Assembly: GCA_036723735.1 (NCBI GenBank)
Contig: DAIMGT010000006.1
Span: 1 to 64,000, forward strand
Direction: 5' to 3'
DNA from: UBA4656 sp002405525
GTDB lineage: Bacteria; Pseudomonadota; Gammaproteobacteria; Xanthomonadales; Ahniellaceae
DNA: 64,000 bases
The notes under the pieces are model-generated. The model saw only the letters and a list, made by a program, of their open reading frames with translations, ran no database searches and was not told the DNA's origin. Of this stretch, positions 24,829-33,645 are shown piece by piece. The position numbers were made by a program, and so were the translations under genes. Numbering within the stretch: position 1 is the stretch's first letter; each line of letters begins with the position of its first letter.

Positions 24829-26889
24829 TCAGCGCGACCAGACGAAAGCGCCGAGCAGCGCAATCAGGCCGAGGATCATCGCGAAAGCGTAGTGATAGAG
24901 GTAGCCGGACTGCAGCCAGCGCATGAGACCCGCCACGCGCTCAATGAGCACCGCGGAACCGTTGACCAATCCGTCGTCGATGACCGCGACATCACCGCCC
25001 TTCCACAGCCCGCGCCCCAGGAGCAGCCCTCCCCGGGCGAAGACCGCCTGGTAGGCCTCGTCGAACCAGAACTTCTTCTCCAGCACCGTCACCAGAGGAC
25101 GCAGCGCAGCGGCGATGCGGGATGGCAGTTGCGGACGAAGCAGGTAGAGGAAGGTTGCCGCCACAAAACCGCTAAACGCCAGCCAGAACGCCGGCGTCTG
25201 GAATCCGTGCAGCGCGAATGCCGTCGGGCCGTGGAATCCGTCGGCAAGCCGCGCGATCACGTCGCGTGCGGGGTCGACCACGATGGCGCCGGCGAACCAG
25301 TCACCGAACAACATCGGCGTGATGGCGAGCCAGCCCAGCGCGACCGAAGGGACAGCCAGCAGCACCAGCGGCACGGTGACGACCCAGGGCGATTCGTGCG
25401 GTGCATGAGCCAGGTGACCAGGCCTGAGTTGGCCATGGTGGGCATCGCCGTGCGGCTCGCCCTGCGCGTCGCCGCCGTGCTCTGGAGGGCCCGCCTCGAT
25501 GACGAAACGTTCCTTGCCGTGAAAGGCAAGATAGAGCAGGCGAAAGCTGTAGAACGAGGTCACGAACACGCCGGCAAGGACGGCCCACAGGGCATACTGG
25601 TGAATCCAGCCGCCTGCGTGTGCGGCTTCCTTGACCGCCTCGATGATCGCGTCCTTCGAGTAAAACCCGGAGAAGAACGGCGCTCCCACCAGGGCGAGGG
25701 TCCCGATCCACGCAGTGGCGAAGGTGACCGGCATCCTTCGCCGCAGGCCGCCCATGTAGCGCATGTCCTGCTCGTGGTGCATGGCAATGATCACCGATCC
25801 CGCGCCCAGGAAAAGCAGGGCCTTGAAGAACGCGTGGGTGACGAGGTGGAACATGGCAGCCGAATAGGCCGAGACGCCGAGTGCGACGGTCATGTAGCCG
25901 AGTTGCGACAGCGTCGAGTAGGCGACCACGCGTTTGATGTCGTTCTGCACGATTCCGATCAGGCCGGTGAACAGGGCGGTGGTGGTGCCGACGAACAGCA
26001 CGAACGTCAGAGCGGTGGACGACAGTTCGAACAGCGGCGACATGCGCGAAACCATGAAGATGCCGGCGGTTACCATCGTCGCGGCGTGGATCAGGGCTGA
26101 GATCGGCGTCGGGCCCTCCATCGAATCCGGCAGCCAGACGTGCAACGGCACCTGGGCCGACTTGCCCATCGCGCCGATGAACAGGCAGATGCAAATGAAG
26201 GTCGCCACGTCCCACGGCATGCCCGGGAACAGCGCGACGGTCCTGCCCTGCAGCCGGTCAGCGTTGGCGAATGCGGTCGCATAGTCCAGGGTGCCGAGCC
26301 AGTACAGCACGCCGGCGATGCCGAGGAGAAAGCCGAAATCGCCGACCCGGTTGACCAGGAAGGCCTTCAGGTTCGCGAAGATCGCGGTCGGACGCTTGAA
26401 CCAGAAGCCGATCAGCAGGTAGGAGACAAGCCCCACCGCCTCCCAGGCGAAGAACAGCTGCAGGAAGTTGTTGCTCATGACCAGCATGAGCATCGAGAAG
26501 GTGAACAGCGAGATGTAGCTGAAGAAGCGCTGGTAGCCCGGGTCGTCGGCCATGTAACCGACGGTGTAGACGTGCACCAGCAGCGAAACGGACGTCACCA
26601 CCACCATCATGGTCGCGCTCAGCCGGTCGACCAGGAACCCGACGTGGGCCGAGTACGCGCCGACTTCGTAGAAGGTGTAGACGTTCTGGTTGAAGGCCGG
26701 CATGCCGCCGACTGCGAGCTGCTGGAGCACGTAGGCGGAAAGCACGCAAGACACACCGACCCCGAGGATGGTCGCCCAGTGCGCGCCGGCCCGTCCGACC
26801 AGACGGCCGAACAGTCCCGCGATGGCGGAGCCGAGAAGCGGCGCCAGAACGATGGCGAGCAGGATGTTCTTCGACAGCACTACCCTCAC
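24829..26889 (-). CDS. nuoL: NADH-quinone oxidoreductase subunit L
   Basis: 686-residue distal antiporter-like subunit of complex I. WEAVGLVSYLLIGFW, AMGKSAQVPLHVWLPDSMEGPTPISALIHAATMVTAG and YSTLSQLGYMTVALG are diagnostic. The C-terminal extension (about 540-686) contains the amphipathic lateral helix plus the final transmembrane helix. It starts with a GTG at 26889 that overlaps the nuoK stop as GTGA. A His-rich hydrophilic loop (HGGDAQGEPHGDAHHGQL) lies around residue 475-492 and is probably exposed between helices. Confidence 0.97.
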   Translation of the reverse strand: MRVVLSKNILLAIVLAPLLGSAIAGLFGRLVGRAGAHWATILGVGVSCVLSAYVLQQLAVGGMPAFNQNVYTFYEVGAYSAHVGFLVDRLSATMMVVVTSVSLLVHVYTVGYMADDPGYQRFFSYISLFTFSMLMLVMSNNFLQLFFAWEAVGLVSYLLIGFWFKRPTAIFANLKAFLVNRVGDFGFLLGIAGVLYWLGTLDYATAFANADRLQGRTVALFPGMPWDVATFICICLFIGAMGKSAQVPLHVWLPDSMEGPTPISALIHAATMVTAGIFMVSRMSPLFELSSTALTFVLFVGTTTALFTGLIGIVQNDIKRVVAYSTLSQLGYMTVALGVSAYSAAMFHLVTHAFFKALLFLGAGSVIIAMHHEQDMRYMGGLRRRMPVTFATAWIGTLALVGAPFFSGFYSKDAIIEAVKEAAHAGGWIHQYALWAVLAGVFVTSFYSFRLLYLAFHGKERFVIEAGPPEHGGDAQGEPHGDAHHGQLRPGHLAHAPHESPWVVTVPLVLLAVPSVALGWLAITPMLFGDWFAGAIVVDPARDVIARLADGFHGPTAFALHGFQTPAFWLAFSGFVAATFLYLLRPQLPSRIAAALRPLVTVLEKKFWFDEAYQAVFARGGLLLGRGLWKGGDVAVIDDGLVNGSAVLIERVAGLMRWLQSGYLYHYAFAMILGLIALLGAFVWSR

Positions 26890-27191
26890 CCCTTCATCGA
26901 GTCGAGTTCAGCGACATTGATGGTGCCGCGGTTGCGGAACAGCACGACCAGGATCGCGAGACCGATCGCGGACTCCGCGGCGGCGACGGTGAGGATGAAG
27001 AACACGAACACCTGCCCATGCACGTCCCCCATGAAGTACGAGAACGCGACGAAGTTCATGTTCACCGCCAGCAGCATCAGTTCGATCGCCATCAGAAGGA
27101 CGATCACGTTCTTGCGGTTGATGAAGATCCCGGCAACGCTGATGCAGAACAGCACTGCGCCGAGCCCGAGGAAGTGGGCGAGCGTGATCAC
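26886..27191 (-). CDS. nuoK: NADH-quinone oxidoreductase subunit K
   Basis: 101-residue subunit with three transmembrane helices. The two membrane glutamates of the proton path are visible in LLMAIELMLLAVNMNFVAF (TM2) and VAAAESAIGLAILV (TM3). The start is a GTG at 27191 overlapping the nuoJ TGA as GTGA, and its own stop overlaps nuoL the same way. Starts and stops therefore interlock along this part of the operon. Confidence 0.96.
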   Translation of the reverse strand: MITLAHFLGLGAVLFCISVAGIFINRKNVIVLLMAIELMLLAVNMNFVAFSYFMGDVHGQVFVFFILTVAAAESAIGLAILVVLFRNRGTINVAELDSMKG

Positions 27192-27805
27192 CGTTCACCC
27201 TCCCCGCCCTCGGCCGGCATCTTGACGACCCGAAGCCGGTCCTCCTTGCGCACCTGCACCTGGCGCGATGGGTCCTGCCGACGGACGCCGGGGCGGTGCC
27301 GCAGCGTGAGAGCGATCGCCGCGATGATCGCCACGGTCAGGATCACGGCGGCGACCTCGAAGGGCAGGATGTACTCGGTGAACAGCGCACGACCGATCCA
27401 CTCGGTGTTGCTGGTCCCCGCCATCATCGCCCCATCAACGTCGGGAGCGGGCAGTTGCAGGGCCGCGTTCCAGCCGATCAGCGCCAGCATCTGCGCCAGC
27501 ATGATGCCAGCCACCGCCCCAGCCACCGGAAGGTAGCGCGCGAAACCTTCGCGCAGCGTGTCGGTGCGGATGTCCAGCATCATCACCACGAACAGGAACA
27601 GCACCATCACCGCGCCGACATAGACCAGCACCAGCACGATGGCGAGGAACTCGGCACGCAGGAGCAGCCACAGGCACGCGCACGAGAAGAAGGTGAGTAC
27701 CAGCAGCAGGGCGGCATGAACGGTGTTCTTCACCGTGACCACGCCGAGCGCCGCACCGACGGTGACCGCCGCGAAGGCGTAGAACAGGGCAAGTTCGGTG
27801 GTCAT
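27188..27805 (-). CDS. nuoJ: NADH-quinone oxidoreductase subunit J
   Basis: 205-residue membrane subunit with five predicted helices. VLVLVYVGAVMVLFLFVVMMLDI is the conserved TM3 with the pi-bulge tyrosine. The hydrophilic C-terminal tail (about residues 165-205, basic) is longer than in E. coli. The ATG at 27805 begins the family N-terminus; the longer upstream frame overlaps nuoI and is not real. It starts 7 bp after the nuoI stop. Confidence 0.95.
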   Translation of the reverse strand: MTTELALFYAFAAVTVGAALGVVTVKNTVHAALLLVLTFFSCACLWLLLRAEFLAIVLVLVYVGAVMVLFLFVVMMLDIRTDTLREGFARYLPVAGAVAGIMLAQMLALIGWNAALQLPAPDVDGAMMAGTSNTEWIGRALFTEYILPFEVAAVILTVAIIAAIALTLRHRPGVRRQDPSRQVQVRKEDRLRVVKMPAEGGEGER

Positions 27806-27812
27806 GTCCGGC

Positions 27813-28316
27813 TCACCGGTAAGCCGCGTCGTCGGCACGATTGGCGGCGATCGACTCCTCGAAGCGGTCGCCGATGGCGAGCAGCTGCGGCTTGGTGACG
27901 ACGTTCTCGCCGCGCGCCTCGAAGTGGTACTCGTGGATGTTGGTCTCCACGATGGAATCCACAGGGCATGACTCCTCGCAGAATCCGCAGAAGATGCACT
28001 TGAACAGGTCGATGTCGTAGCGGGTGGTCCGACGCGAGCCGTCCGCACGCTGCTCCGAATCGATGGTGATCGCGAGCGCGGGACAAACCGCCTCGCACAG
28101 CTTGCACGCGATGCAGCGCTCTTCGCCGTTGGGGTAGCGGCGCAGCGCGTGAAGGCCGCGGAAGCGATTCGACTGGGGGATCTTCTCGAACGGGTAGCGC
28201 AGGGTGTACTTCGGTCGAACGAAGTAGCGGCCGGTCAGCACGAGACCCTTGACCAGTTCAACCAGCAGGAGGCTCTTGAGGTAGCTGAGGATGCGGTTCA
28301 TTGGGGGGACGCTCAT
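27813..28316 (-). CDS. nuoI: NADH-quinone oxidoreductase subunit I
   Basis: Peripheral-arm ferredoxin-like subunit carrying two [4Fe-4S] clusters (N6a, N6b). Both CxxCxxCxxxCP motifs are complete: CIACKLCEAVCP and CIFCGFCEESCP. An N-terminal amphipathic region (ILSYLKSLLLVELVKGLVLTGRYF) attaches it to the membrane domain. I set the start at ATG 28316 (167 aa) because it overlaps the nuoH stop as ATGA. The ATG at 28301 (162 aa, MNRILSYL) matches the usual family length and is an equally acceptable start. Neither has a good Shine-Dalgarno. Confidence 0.95.
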   Translation of the reverse strand: MSVPPMNRILSYLKSLLLVELVKGLVLTGRYFVRPKYTLRYPFEKIPQSNRFRGLHALRRYPNGEERCIACKLCEAVCPALAITIDSEQRADGSRRTTRYDIDLFKCIFCGFCEESCPVDSIVETNIHEYHFEARGENVVTKPQLLAIGDRFEESIAANRADDAAYR

Positions 28317-29374
28317 GCGCCGGGGCGCACCAGGCCGGCGTGGACCACCCACGCGGCGACCAGGATCCAGACGATGGTGATCGGGATGAAGACCTTCCAG
28401 CCGAGTCGCATGATCTGGTCGTAGCGGTAGCGCGGGAAGGTCGCGCGAAACCACAGGAAGCAGAACATGAAGAACGCCGCCTTGCCGAACAGCCACCATG
28501 GCCCGGGTTCGCCGAGCAGGCCCCAGGAGGCGGGGAACGGGGACAGCCAGCCGCCCATGAACATGATCGTGGTCAGGAACGAGACCAAGATCATGTTGGC
28601 GTACTCGGCGAGGAAGAACACCGCGAACGCGGCGCCGCCGTACTCGACGTGGAAGCCGGCGACGATTTCGGATTCGCCCTCCGCGACGTCGAAGGGCGCG
28701 CGGTTGGTCTCGGCCACACCGGCGATGAAGTAGATCACGAACAACGGCAGGAGCGGCAGCCAGAACCATTCGAACAGACCCGCGTTGCCTCGCTGCGCAT
28801 CGACGATCTGCCCGAGGTTCAGGGTGCCCGACATCACCAGCACCCCGACCAGCGCGAAGCCCATCGCGATCTCGTAAGAAACGACCTGCGCCGCCGACCG
28901 CATCGCACCCAGGAAGGCGTACTTCGAGTTCGATGCCCAGCCGGCCAGGATCACGCCGTACACCCCCATCGAAGTCATCGCCAGCAGGTAGAGCAGGCCC
29001 GCATTGACGTCGGCCAGTACCATGCCATCGCCGAAGGGCACCACGGCCCAAGCTGCGAAAGCTGGCGCCAGAGACAACACCGGCGCCAGGAAGTAGAGGA
29101 ACCGGCTTGCGTTGGTCGGCAGGATCAGTTCCTTGAACAGCATCTTGAACGTGTCGGCGAACGGCTGCAGCAGCGCGAGCGGACCGATGAACACCGGCCC
29201 GCGGCGCGCCTGCATGTACCCGATCACCTTGCGTTCGGCGAGCGTGTAGAACGCGACCGCGACGATCAGGGGCACCGTGATGGCGAGGATCTTGACCAGG
29301 GTCCAGACCACCGCCGACACCATCGGCAGGCCGGCGAAGATGGCGTCGATCGCGCCCTTGACGACCTCGACCAT
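28313..29374 (-). CDS. nuoH: NADH-quinone oxidoreductase subunit H
   Basis: 353-residue subunit at the quinone-binding junction of complex I, eight or so transmembrane helices. FYTLAERKVIGYMQARRGP, FADTFKMLFKE, SYEIAMGFALVGVL, ETNRAPFDVAEGESEIVAGFHVEYGG (acidic loop of the E-channel) are family blocks. Start ATG 29374, two bases after the nuoG stop; a GTG two codons earlier overlapping the nuoG TGA as GTGA is an alternative. Confidence 0.96.
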   Translation of the reverse strand: MVEVVKGAIDAIFAGLPMVSAVVWTLVKILAITVPLIVAVAFYTLAERKVIGYMQARRGPVFIGPLALLQPFADTFKMLFKELILPTNASRFLYFLAPVLSLAPAFAAWAVVPFGDGMVLADVNAGLLYLLAMTSMGVYGVILAGWASNSKYAFLGAMRSAAQVVSYEIAMGFALVGVLVMSGTLNLGQIVDAQRGNAGLFEWFWLPLLPLFVIYFIAGVAETNRAPFDVAEGESEIVAGFHVEYGGAAFAVFFLAEYANMILVSFLTTIMFMGGWLSPFPASWGLLGEPGPWWLFGKAAFFMFCFLWFRATFPRYRYDQIMRLGWKVFIPITIVWILVAAWVVHAGLVRPGA

Positions 29375-29376
29375 GC

Positions 29377-31716
29377 TCACGTCCCCGCCAGCGTCACGGG
29401 GGCGCCGGTCGGCGCCAGCGTGCGGGTCTCGTGGAAGCCGGCCGGGATCCAGGCTGCCCCATGCGGCACAGCGGCGCTGACTTCCAGCGGCAGCACGACC
29501 TCGGCCGCGCCGTCCGACACCTTCACCGACGCGGCGTCCGCGAGGCCAAGAGCGTGCGCCTCGGCGGGGTGCAGCCTTACGCAGGGGCGGGGCGTGAGCG
29601 GCGAGGCCTGCAGCGCGGCGGCGCGGCGCAGCACCGGATCGATCCGGTAGATCGGCGTGATACCGATGCGGACCAGCCCTTCCACTGCCGGCTGCGCGAC
29701 CGCGAGGCCGCCGCTGGCGGCCGCACCGGCCGCCGCAAGGTCCGGCATGGCGGCGCGCAATCCGGCGAGGTCGGTAAAGCCGAATCCCGCCACGCCGAGG
29801 GCCTCGCCGAGCGCGCGCAGCACCCGCCAGCCAGGCCGGCTGTCGCCGGGCGACCGGGCGCCGGCGGCGAAGCGCTGCACGCGGCCGTCGACGTTGACGT
29901 AGGTGCCGTCGGTCTCCGGCGGCAACGTGATCGGCAGCACCACGTCGGCATGCGCGCGCACGCCGCTGCAGGCGTAGGCACCGAGGTGCAGGTGGAAGCC
30001 GGCGACATCGCGCGCGGCGTCGAAGGCGGCGGGCTGCGCCGAATCGAGCGCACCGGCGTGGAAGACGACCAGCGCCTTGGGCGGCCGATTCAGGATCTGC
30101 GCGGCATCGAGCCCGCCGCCGCTGGGCAGCACGCCCGTGCGCGCCAGGCCCACGCTGTTGGCGTGGCCCGCGATTTCGTCGAAGCGCGCGCCGGTCGCGG
30201 CGGCGATCAAGCGCGCGAGAGCGCGCAGCCACGAAGCCTGCGGGTGCTGCACCGCGAAGTCGCCGAACAGGACCACGGCGGGCTGCGCCTCGCGCAGGGA
30301 ACGCGCGATGGCCTCGTGGGCGGCGCCCGGCTTCGCCGCGGCCACGCGGGCGGCCAGCGCGGCCGGTACACCGGCGCCGGCGTCGGCAAGCACTCGCGCC
30401 ACGGCGGCTAGTTCCTCGACCATGCGGTGCGGCGCGACGACGCGCTCGCCGGCCAGGTCGAACGTGCCGTCGTGGGCCAACGGGTTGATCGCATGCACCG
30501 CCGCGCCGCGTCGAGCGGCTTTGCGCAGGCGGTGGCCGAGCAGCGGCACATCATGCCGCGGGGCGATGCCCACCAGCAGCGCCGCCCGCACGCCCTCGAT
30601 GTCGGCCAGCGGCAGTTCGAAGGCCGCGCCGGCGGCGTGGTCGGCGAAATCCTGCACGCGCAGGCGGTGGTCGATCGAGCCGCTGCCCAGTCCGCGTGCG
30701 ATCGCGGCCAACAGATGACCTTCCTCGCAGGTCGCCAGCGGCGACACCAGCAGGCCGGATTCCGCGCCGGCGGCCCTGAGGCCGGCGGCGGCAGCGACGA
30801 TCGCCTCGTCCCACGAGGCTTCGACCAGCGCACCGTCGCGACGGACCATCGGATTGACGAGGCGGTCCTCGGCGTCCAGCCCCTGGTGGCTGTAACGGTC
30901 GCGGTCCGACAGCCAGCACTCGTTGACCGCCTCGTTGTCGCGCGGGACGGTACGCAATACCTCACCCCGGCGCGTGTGCAGCCAGAGGTTCGACCCCAGC
31001 GCATCGTGGTAGCCGATCGACTCGCGCGCAATCAGTTCCCAGGCGCGAGCGCGAAAGCGAAAGACCTTGTTGGTGAGCGCGCCGACCGGGCAGACGTCCA
31101 CCACGTTGCCGGACAATTCGGACTCCATCGCCTTGCCGATGTAGGTGCCGATCTCGAGGTGCTCGCCGCGCCCCATGCCGCCAAGCTCATGGGTGCCGGC
31201 GATCTCGCTGGTGAAGCGCACACAGCGCGTGCAATGGATGCAGCGCGTCATGTCGGTGGCGACCAGCGGACCGAGATCCTCGTCGGCCACCACACGCTTG
31301 CGCTCGACGAATCGGCTGACCGAGCGGCCATAGCCCATCGCCACGTCCTGCAGCTCGCACTCGCCGCCCTGGTCGCAGATCGGGCAGTCGAGCGGATGGT
31401 TGATGAGCAGGAACTCCATCACGTTGCGCTGCGAGTCAAGTGCGCGCTTGGACTGGGTGTAGACCTTCATCCCGTCCATCACCGGCGTGGCGCAGGCCGG
31501 CATGGGCTTGGGCGCCTTCTCGACGTCGACCAGGCACATGCGGCAGTTGGCCGCGATCGGCAGCTTGTCGTGATAGCAGAAACGCGGGATGCGGATGCCG
31601 GCCTTGTCGGCGGCCTGGATGATCATCGACCCCTTCGGCACCTGCATGGTGCAGCCATCGATCTCGACGGTGACCAGGTCCGGCGCGGCGTTGGGGGCGG
31701 AAGGCTGTGCGCTCAT
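29377..31716 (-). CDS. nuoG: NADH-quinone oxidoreductase subunit G
   Basis: 779-residue iron-sulfur subunit. The N-terminal ferredoxin domain binds a [2Fe-2S] cluster through RFCYHDKLPIAANCRMC and PACATP. HPLDCPICDQGGECELQD supplies His/Cys for N5 and N4 ligands, and CIHCTRCVRF with VVDVCPVGALT completes another cluster. The rest (about 220-779) is a molybdopterin-oxidoreductase-like scaffold that no longer binds molybdenum and is rich in Ala. I do not see the extra Cys set for cluster N7 (CxxCxxxC...C near residue 230), consistent with most proteobacteria outside the E. coli group. It ends in the NuoH start. Confidence 0.95.
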   Translation of the reverse strand: MSAQPSAPNAAPDLVTVEIDGCTMQVPKGSMIIQAADKAGIRIPRFCYHDKLPIAANCRMCLVDVEKAPKPMPACATPVMDGMKVYTQSKRALDSQRNVMEFLLINHPLDCPICDQGGECELQDVAMGYGRSVSRFVERKRVVADEDLGPLVATDMTRCIHCTRCVRFTSEIAGTHELGGMGRGEHLEIGTYIGKAMESELSGNVVDVCPVGALTNKVFRFRARAWELIARESIGYHDALGSNLWLHTRRGEVLRTVPRDNEAVNECWLSDRDRYSHQGLDAEDRLVNPMVRRDGALVEASWDEAIVAAAAGLRAAGAESGLLVSPLATCEEGHLLAAIARGLGSGSIDHRLRVQDFADHAAGAAFELPLADIEGVRAALLVGIAPRHDVPLLGHRLRKAARRGAAVHAINPLAHDGTFDLAGERVVAPHRMVEELAAVARVLADAGAGVPAALAARVAAAKPGAAHEAIARSLREAQPAVVLFGDFAVQHPQASWLRALARLIAAATGARFDEIAGHANSVGLARTGVLPSGGGLDAAQILNRPPKALVVFHAGALDSAQPAAFDAARDVAGFHLHLGAYACSGVRAHADVVLPITLPPETDGTYVNVDGRVQRFAAGARSPGDSRPGWRVLRALGEALGVAGFGFTDLAGLRAAMPDLAAAGAAASGGLAVAQPAVEGLVRIGITPIYRIDPVLRRAAALQASPLTPRPCVRLHPAEAHALGLADAASVKVSDGAAEVVLPLEVSAAVPHGAAWIPAGFHETRTLAPTGAPVTLAGT

Positions 31717-31747
31717 CGCTGTGGTGTCCGTGTTCCGGGGCCGGCGC

Positions 31748-33073
31748 TCAGGCGGCGCGGGAGAGCTGCTCGTCGACCAGCGAGCGCTTGTGCACGATGT
31801 AGTGCTCGAACTCGTGCCAGAAGTGGCGCAGGAAGCCCTGCACCGGCCACGCAGCGGCCTCGCCGAAGGCGCAGATCGTATGGCCCTCGATCTGGCCGGC
31901 GGCCTGCTTGAGCAGGTGCAGGTCGTCCATCGAGGCCTCGCCGTCGACGATGCGCGTCAGCAGGCGGTACATCCAGCCCGTGCCCTCGCGGCAGGGCGTG
32001 CACTGACCGCAGCTCTCGTGGTAATAGAACCGAGCGATGCGCTGGCACGCGCGCACCATGCAGGTGCTGTCGTCCATCACGATCACTGCCCCGGACCCGA
32101 GCCCCGATCCGGCCCGCTGCAGGGCGTCAAAATCCATGCTGATCGACATCATCGTCGCCGCCGGCAGCACCGGCATCGACGAACCGCCCGGGATCACGGC
32201 CTTGAGCACCCGCCCCGGCCGCATCCCGCCGGCCATCTCCAGCAGGTCCGCGAACGGCGTCCCGAGCGGAACCTCGTAGTTGCCCGGCCGCCGCACGTGG
32301 CCCGACACCGAGAAGCACTTCGGACCGCCGTTGTTCGGCTTGCCGATGCCGAGGAACCACTCGGAACCGTTGCGAACGATCGCCGGGACCGAAGCGAAGG
32401 TTTCGGTGTTGTTGATCGTGGTCGGCTTGCCGTACAGGCCGAAGTTCGCCGGAAACGGCGGCTTGAACCGCGGCTGGCCTTTCTTGCCCTCCAGCGACTC
32501 CATCAGGGCGGTTTCCTCGCCGCAGATGTAGGCGCCGGCGCCGAGCGCCGCGTGCAGGTCGTAGGAGAAGCCGCTGCCGAGGATGTCCTGGCCCAGCCAG
32601 CCGTGTTTGTAGGCCTCCCGGATCGCTTGTTCAAAACGTTCGAAAGGCTCGCGCATGAACTCGCCGCGCATGTAGTTGTAGCCTGCGGTCGCGCCCGTCG
32701 CGTAGCCGCCGATGATCATGCCCTCGATCACCGCGTGCGGGTTGAAGCGCAGGATGTCGCGGTCGTGGCAGGTGCCGGGCTCGGACTCGTCCGAGTTGCA
32801 CAGGATGTACTTGGTGCCCGGCGCGTTGCGAGGCATGAAGCTCCACTTGAGGCCCGTCGGGAACCCCGCGCCGCCGCGGCCGCGCAGCGCCGACTGCTTG
32901 ACGAGGTCGATCACAGCCTCGCGCGTCATCGGTTCGGTGAGCACGCGGCGAAGGGCCTGGTAGCCTCCTGCCTTGAGGTAGTTCTCGTAGGTCCAAGGCT
33001 GCTCGAAGTGCAGGGTGGTGAACACCACGTTGTGCGACTGCGGCTCGAATCCGGGGTAGACCGCGTTGCCCAT
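31748..33073 (-). CDS. nuoF: NADH-quinone oxidoreductase subunit F (NADH-binding)
   Basis: 441-residue flavoprotein that oxidises NADH. The NADH/FMN glycine-rich segment GRGGAGFPTGLKWSFM is at about 67-82, FMN region CNSDESEPGTCHDRDI follows, GAGAYICGEETALMESLEGKKGQPRFKPPFPA is conserved, and cluster N3 ligands are in SCGQCTPCREGTGW plus a downstream Cys in HTICAFGEAAAWP. Start ATG 33073 (MGNAVYPGFEP); the frame continues open upstream only as shadow over nuoE. 44 bp separate it from the nuoE stop. Confidence 0.96.
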   Translation of the reverse strand: MGNAVYPGFEPQSHNVVFTTLHFEQPWTYENYLKAGGYQALRRVLTEPMTREAVIDLVKQSALRGRGGAGFPTGLKWSFMPRNAPGTKYILCNSDESEPGTCHDRDILRFNPHAVIEGMIIGGYATGATAGYNYMRGEFMREPFERFEQAIREAYKHGWLGQDILGSGFSYDLHAALGAGAYICGEETALMESLEGKKGQPRFKPPFPANFGLYGKPTTINNTETFASVPAIVRNGSEWFLGIGKPNNGGPKCFSVSGHVRRPGNYEVPLGTPFADLLEMAGGMRPGRVLKAVIPGGSSMPVLPAATMMSISMDFDALQRAGSGLGSGAVIVMDDSTCMVRACQRIARFYYHESCGQCTPCREGTGWMYRLLTRIVDGEASMDDLHLLKQAAGQIEGHTICAFGEAAAWPVQGFLRHFWHEFEHYIVHKRSLVDEQLSRAA

Positions 33074-33117
33074 GGGGGTTGATCTCGCTGCCGCGCGGGC
33101 GAACCGCGCGCGTGGTT

Positions 33118-33645
33118 TCAAGTCAGGGAATCGAGGACCAGGTCCAGCGATTCCGGCGTCAGGTTCTCGTGATAGTGGCCGTCCACGAGGGCCATCGGCG
33201 CGCGCACGCAGGCCGCAAGGCACTCCTCCTCCGCCACCAGGTGGATGCGTCCGTCGGGCGTGCTCTCTCCGAGTCTGATGCCCAGCCGACTCTCGGCGTG
33301 CTCGACCAGGCCCTGCGCACCGTTGAGCCAGCAGGAGATGTTGGTGCAGATGCTGACCTTGTGCCGACCGCACCTGCCGAGATGGAGCATCGAGTAGAAG
33401 GACGCCACCTCGTAAGCCCAGACCGAAGGAATACCGACGTACTTCGCTACGGCGGTCACGATCTCGTCGGACAGCCATCCACCGTTCTGCTCCTGCGCGG
33501 CCATCAGCGACTGGATCACCGCCGAGCGCCGGCGGTCGGCCGGGAACCTCGACAGCCAGCCATCGATCCTGGCCCGCGTCGCGTCACTGAGCGCAAGAAG
33601 CGGGTCGACGTCCCGCACCGCCTCGATGCCGGATGAAGACTTCAC
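33118..33645 (-). CDS. nuoE: NADH-quinone oxidoreductase subunit E
   Basis: 175-residue thioredoxin-like [2Fe-2S] subunit (cluster N1a). Ligands are in ICTNISCWLNGA (CxxxxC form) and EEECLAACVRAPM (CxxxC). Upstream helical domain ALSDATRARIDGWLSRFPADRRRSAVIQSLMAAQEQNGGWL is typical. Start is GTG at 33645, overlapping the nuoD TGA as GTGA. Confidence 0.95.
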   Translation of the reverse strand: MKSSSGIEAVRDVDPLLALSDATRARIDGWLSRFPADRRRSAVIQSLMAAQEQNGGWLSDEIVTAVAKYVGIPSVWAYEVASFYSMLHLGRCGRHKVSICTNISCWLNGAQGLVEHAESRLGIRLGESTPDGRIHLVAEEECLAACVRAPMALVDGHYHENLTPESLDLVLDSLT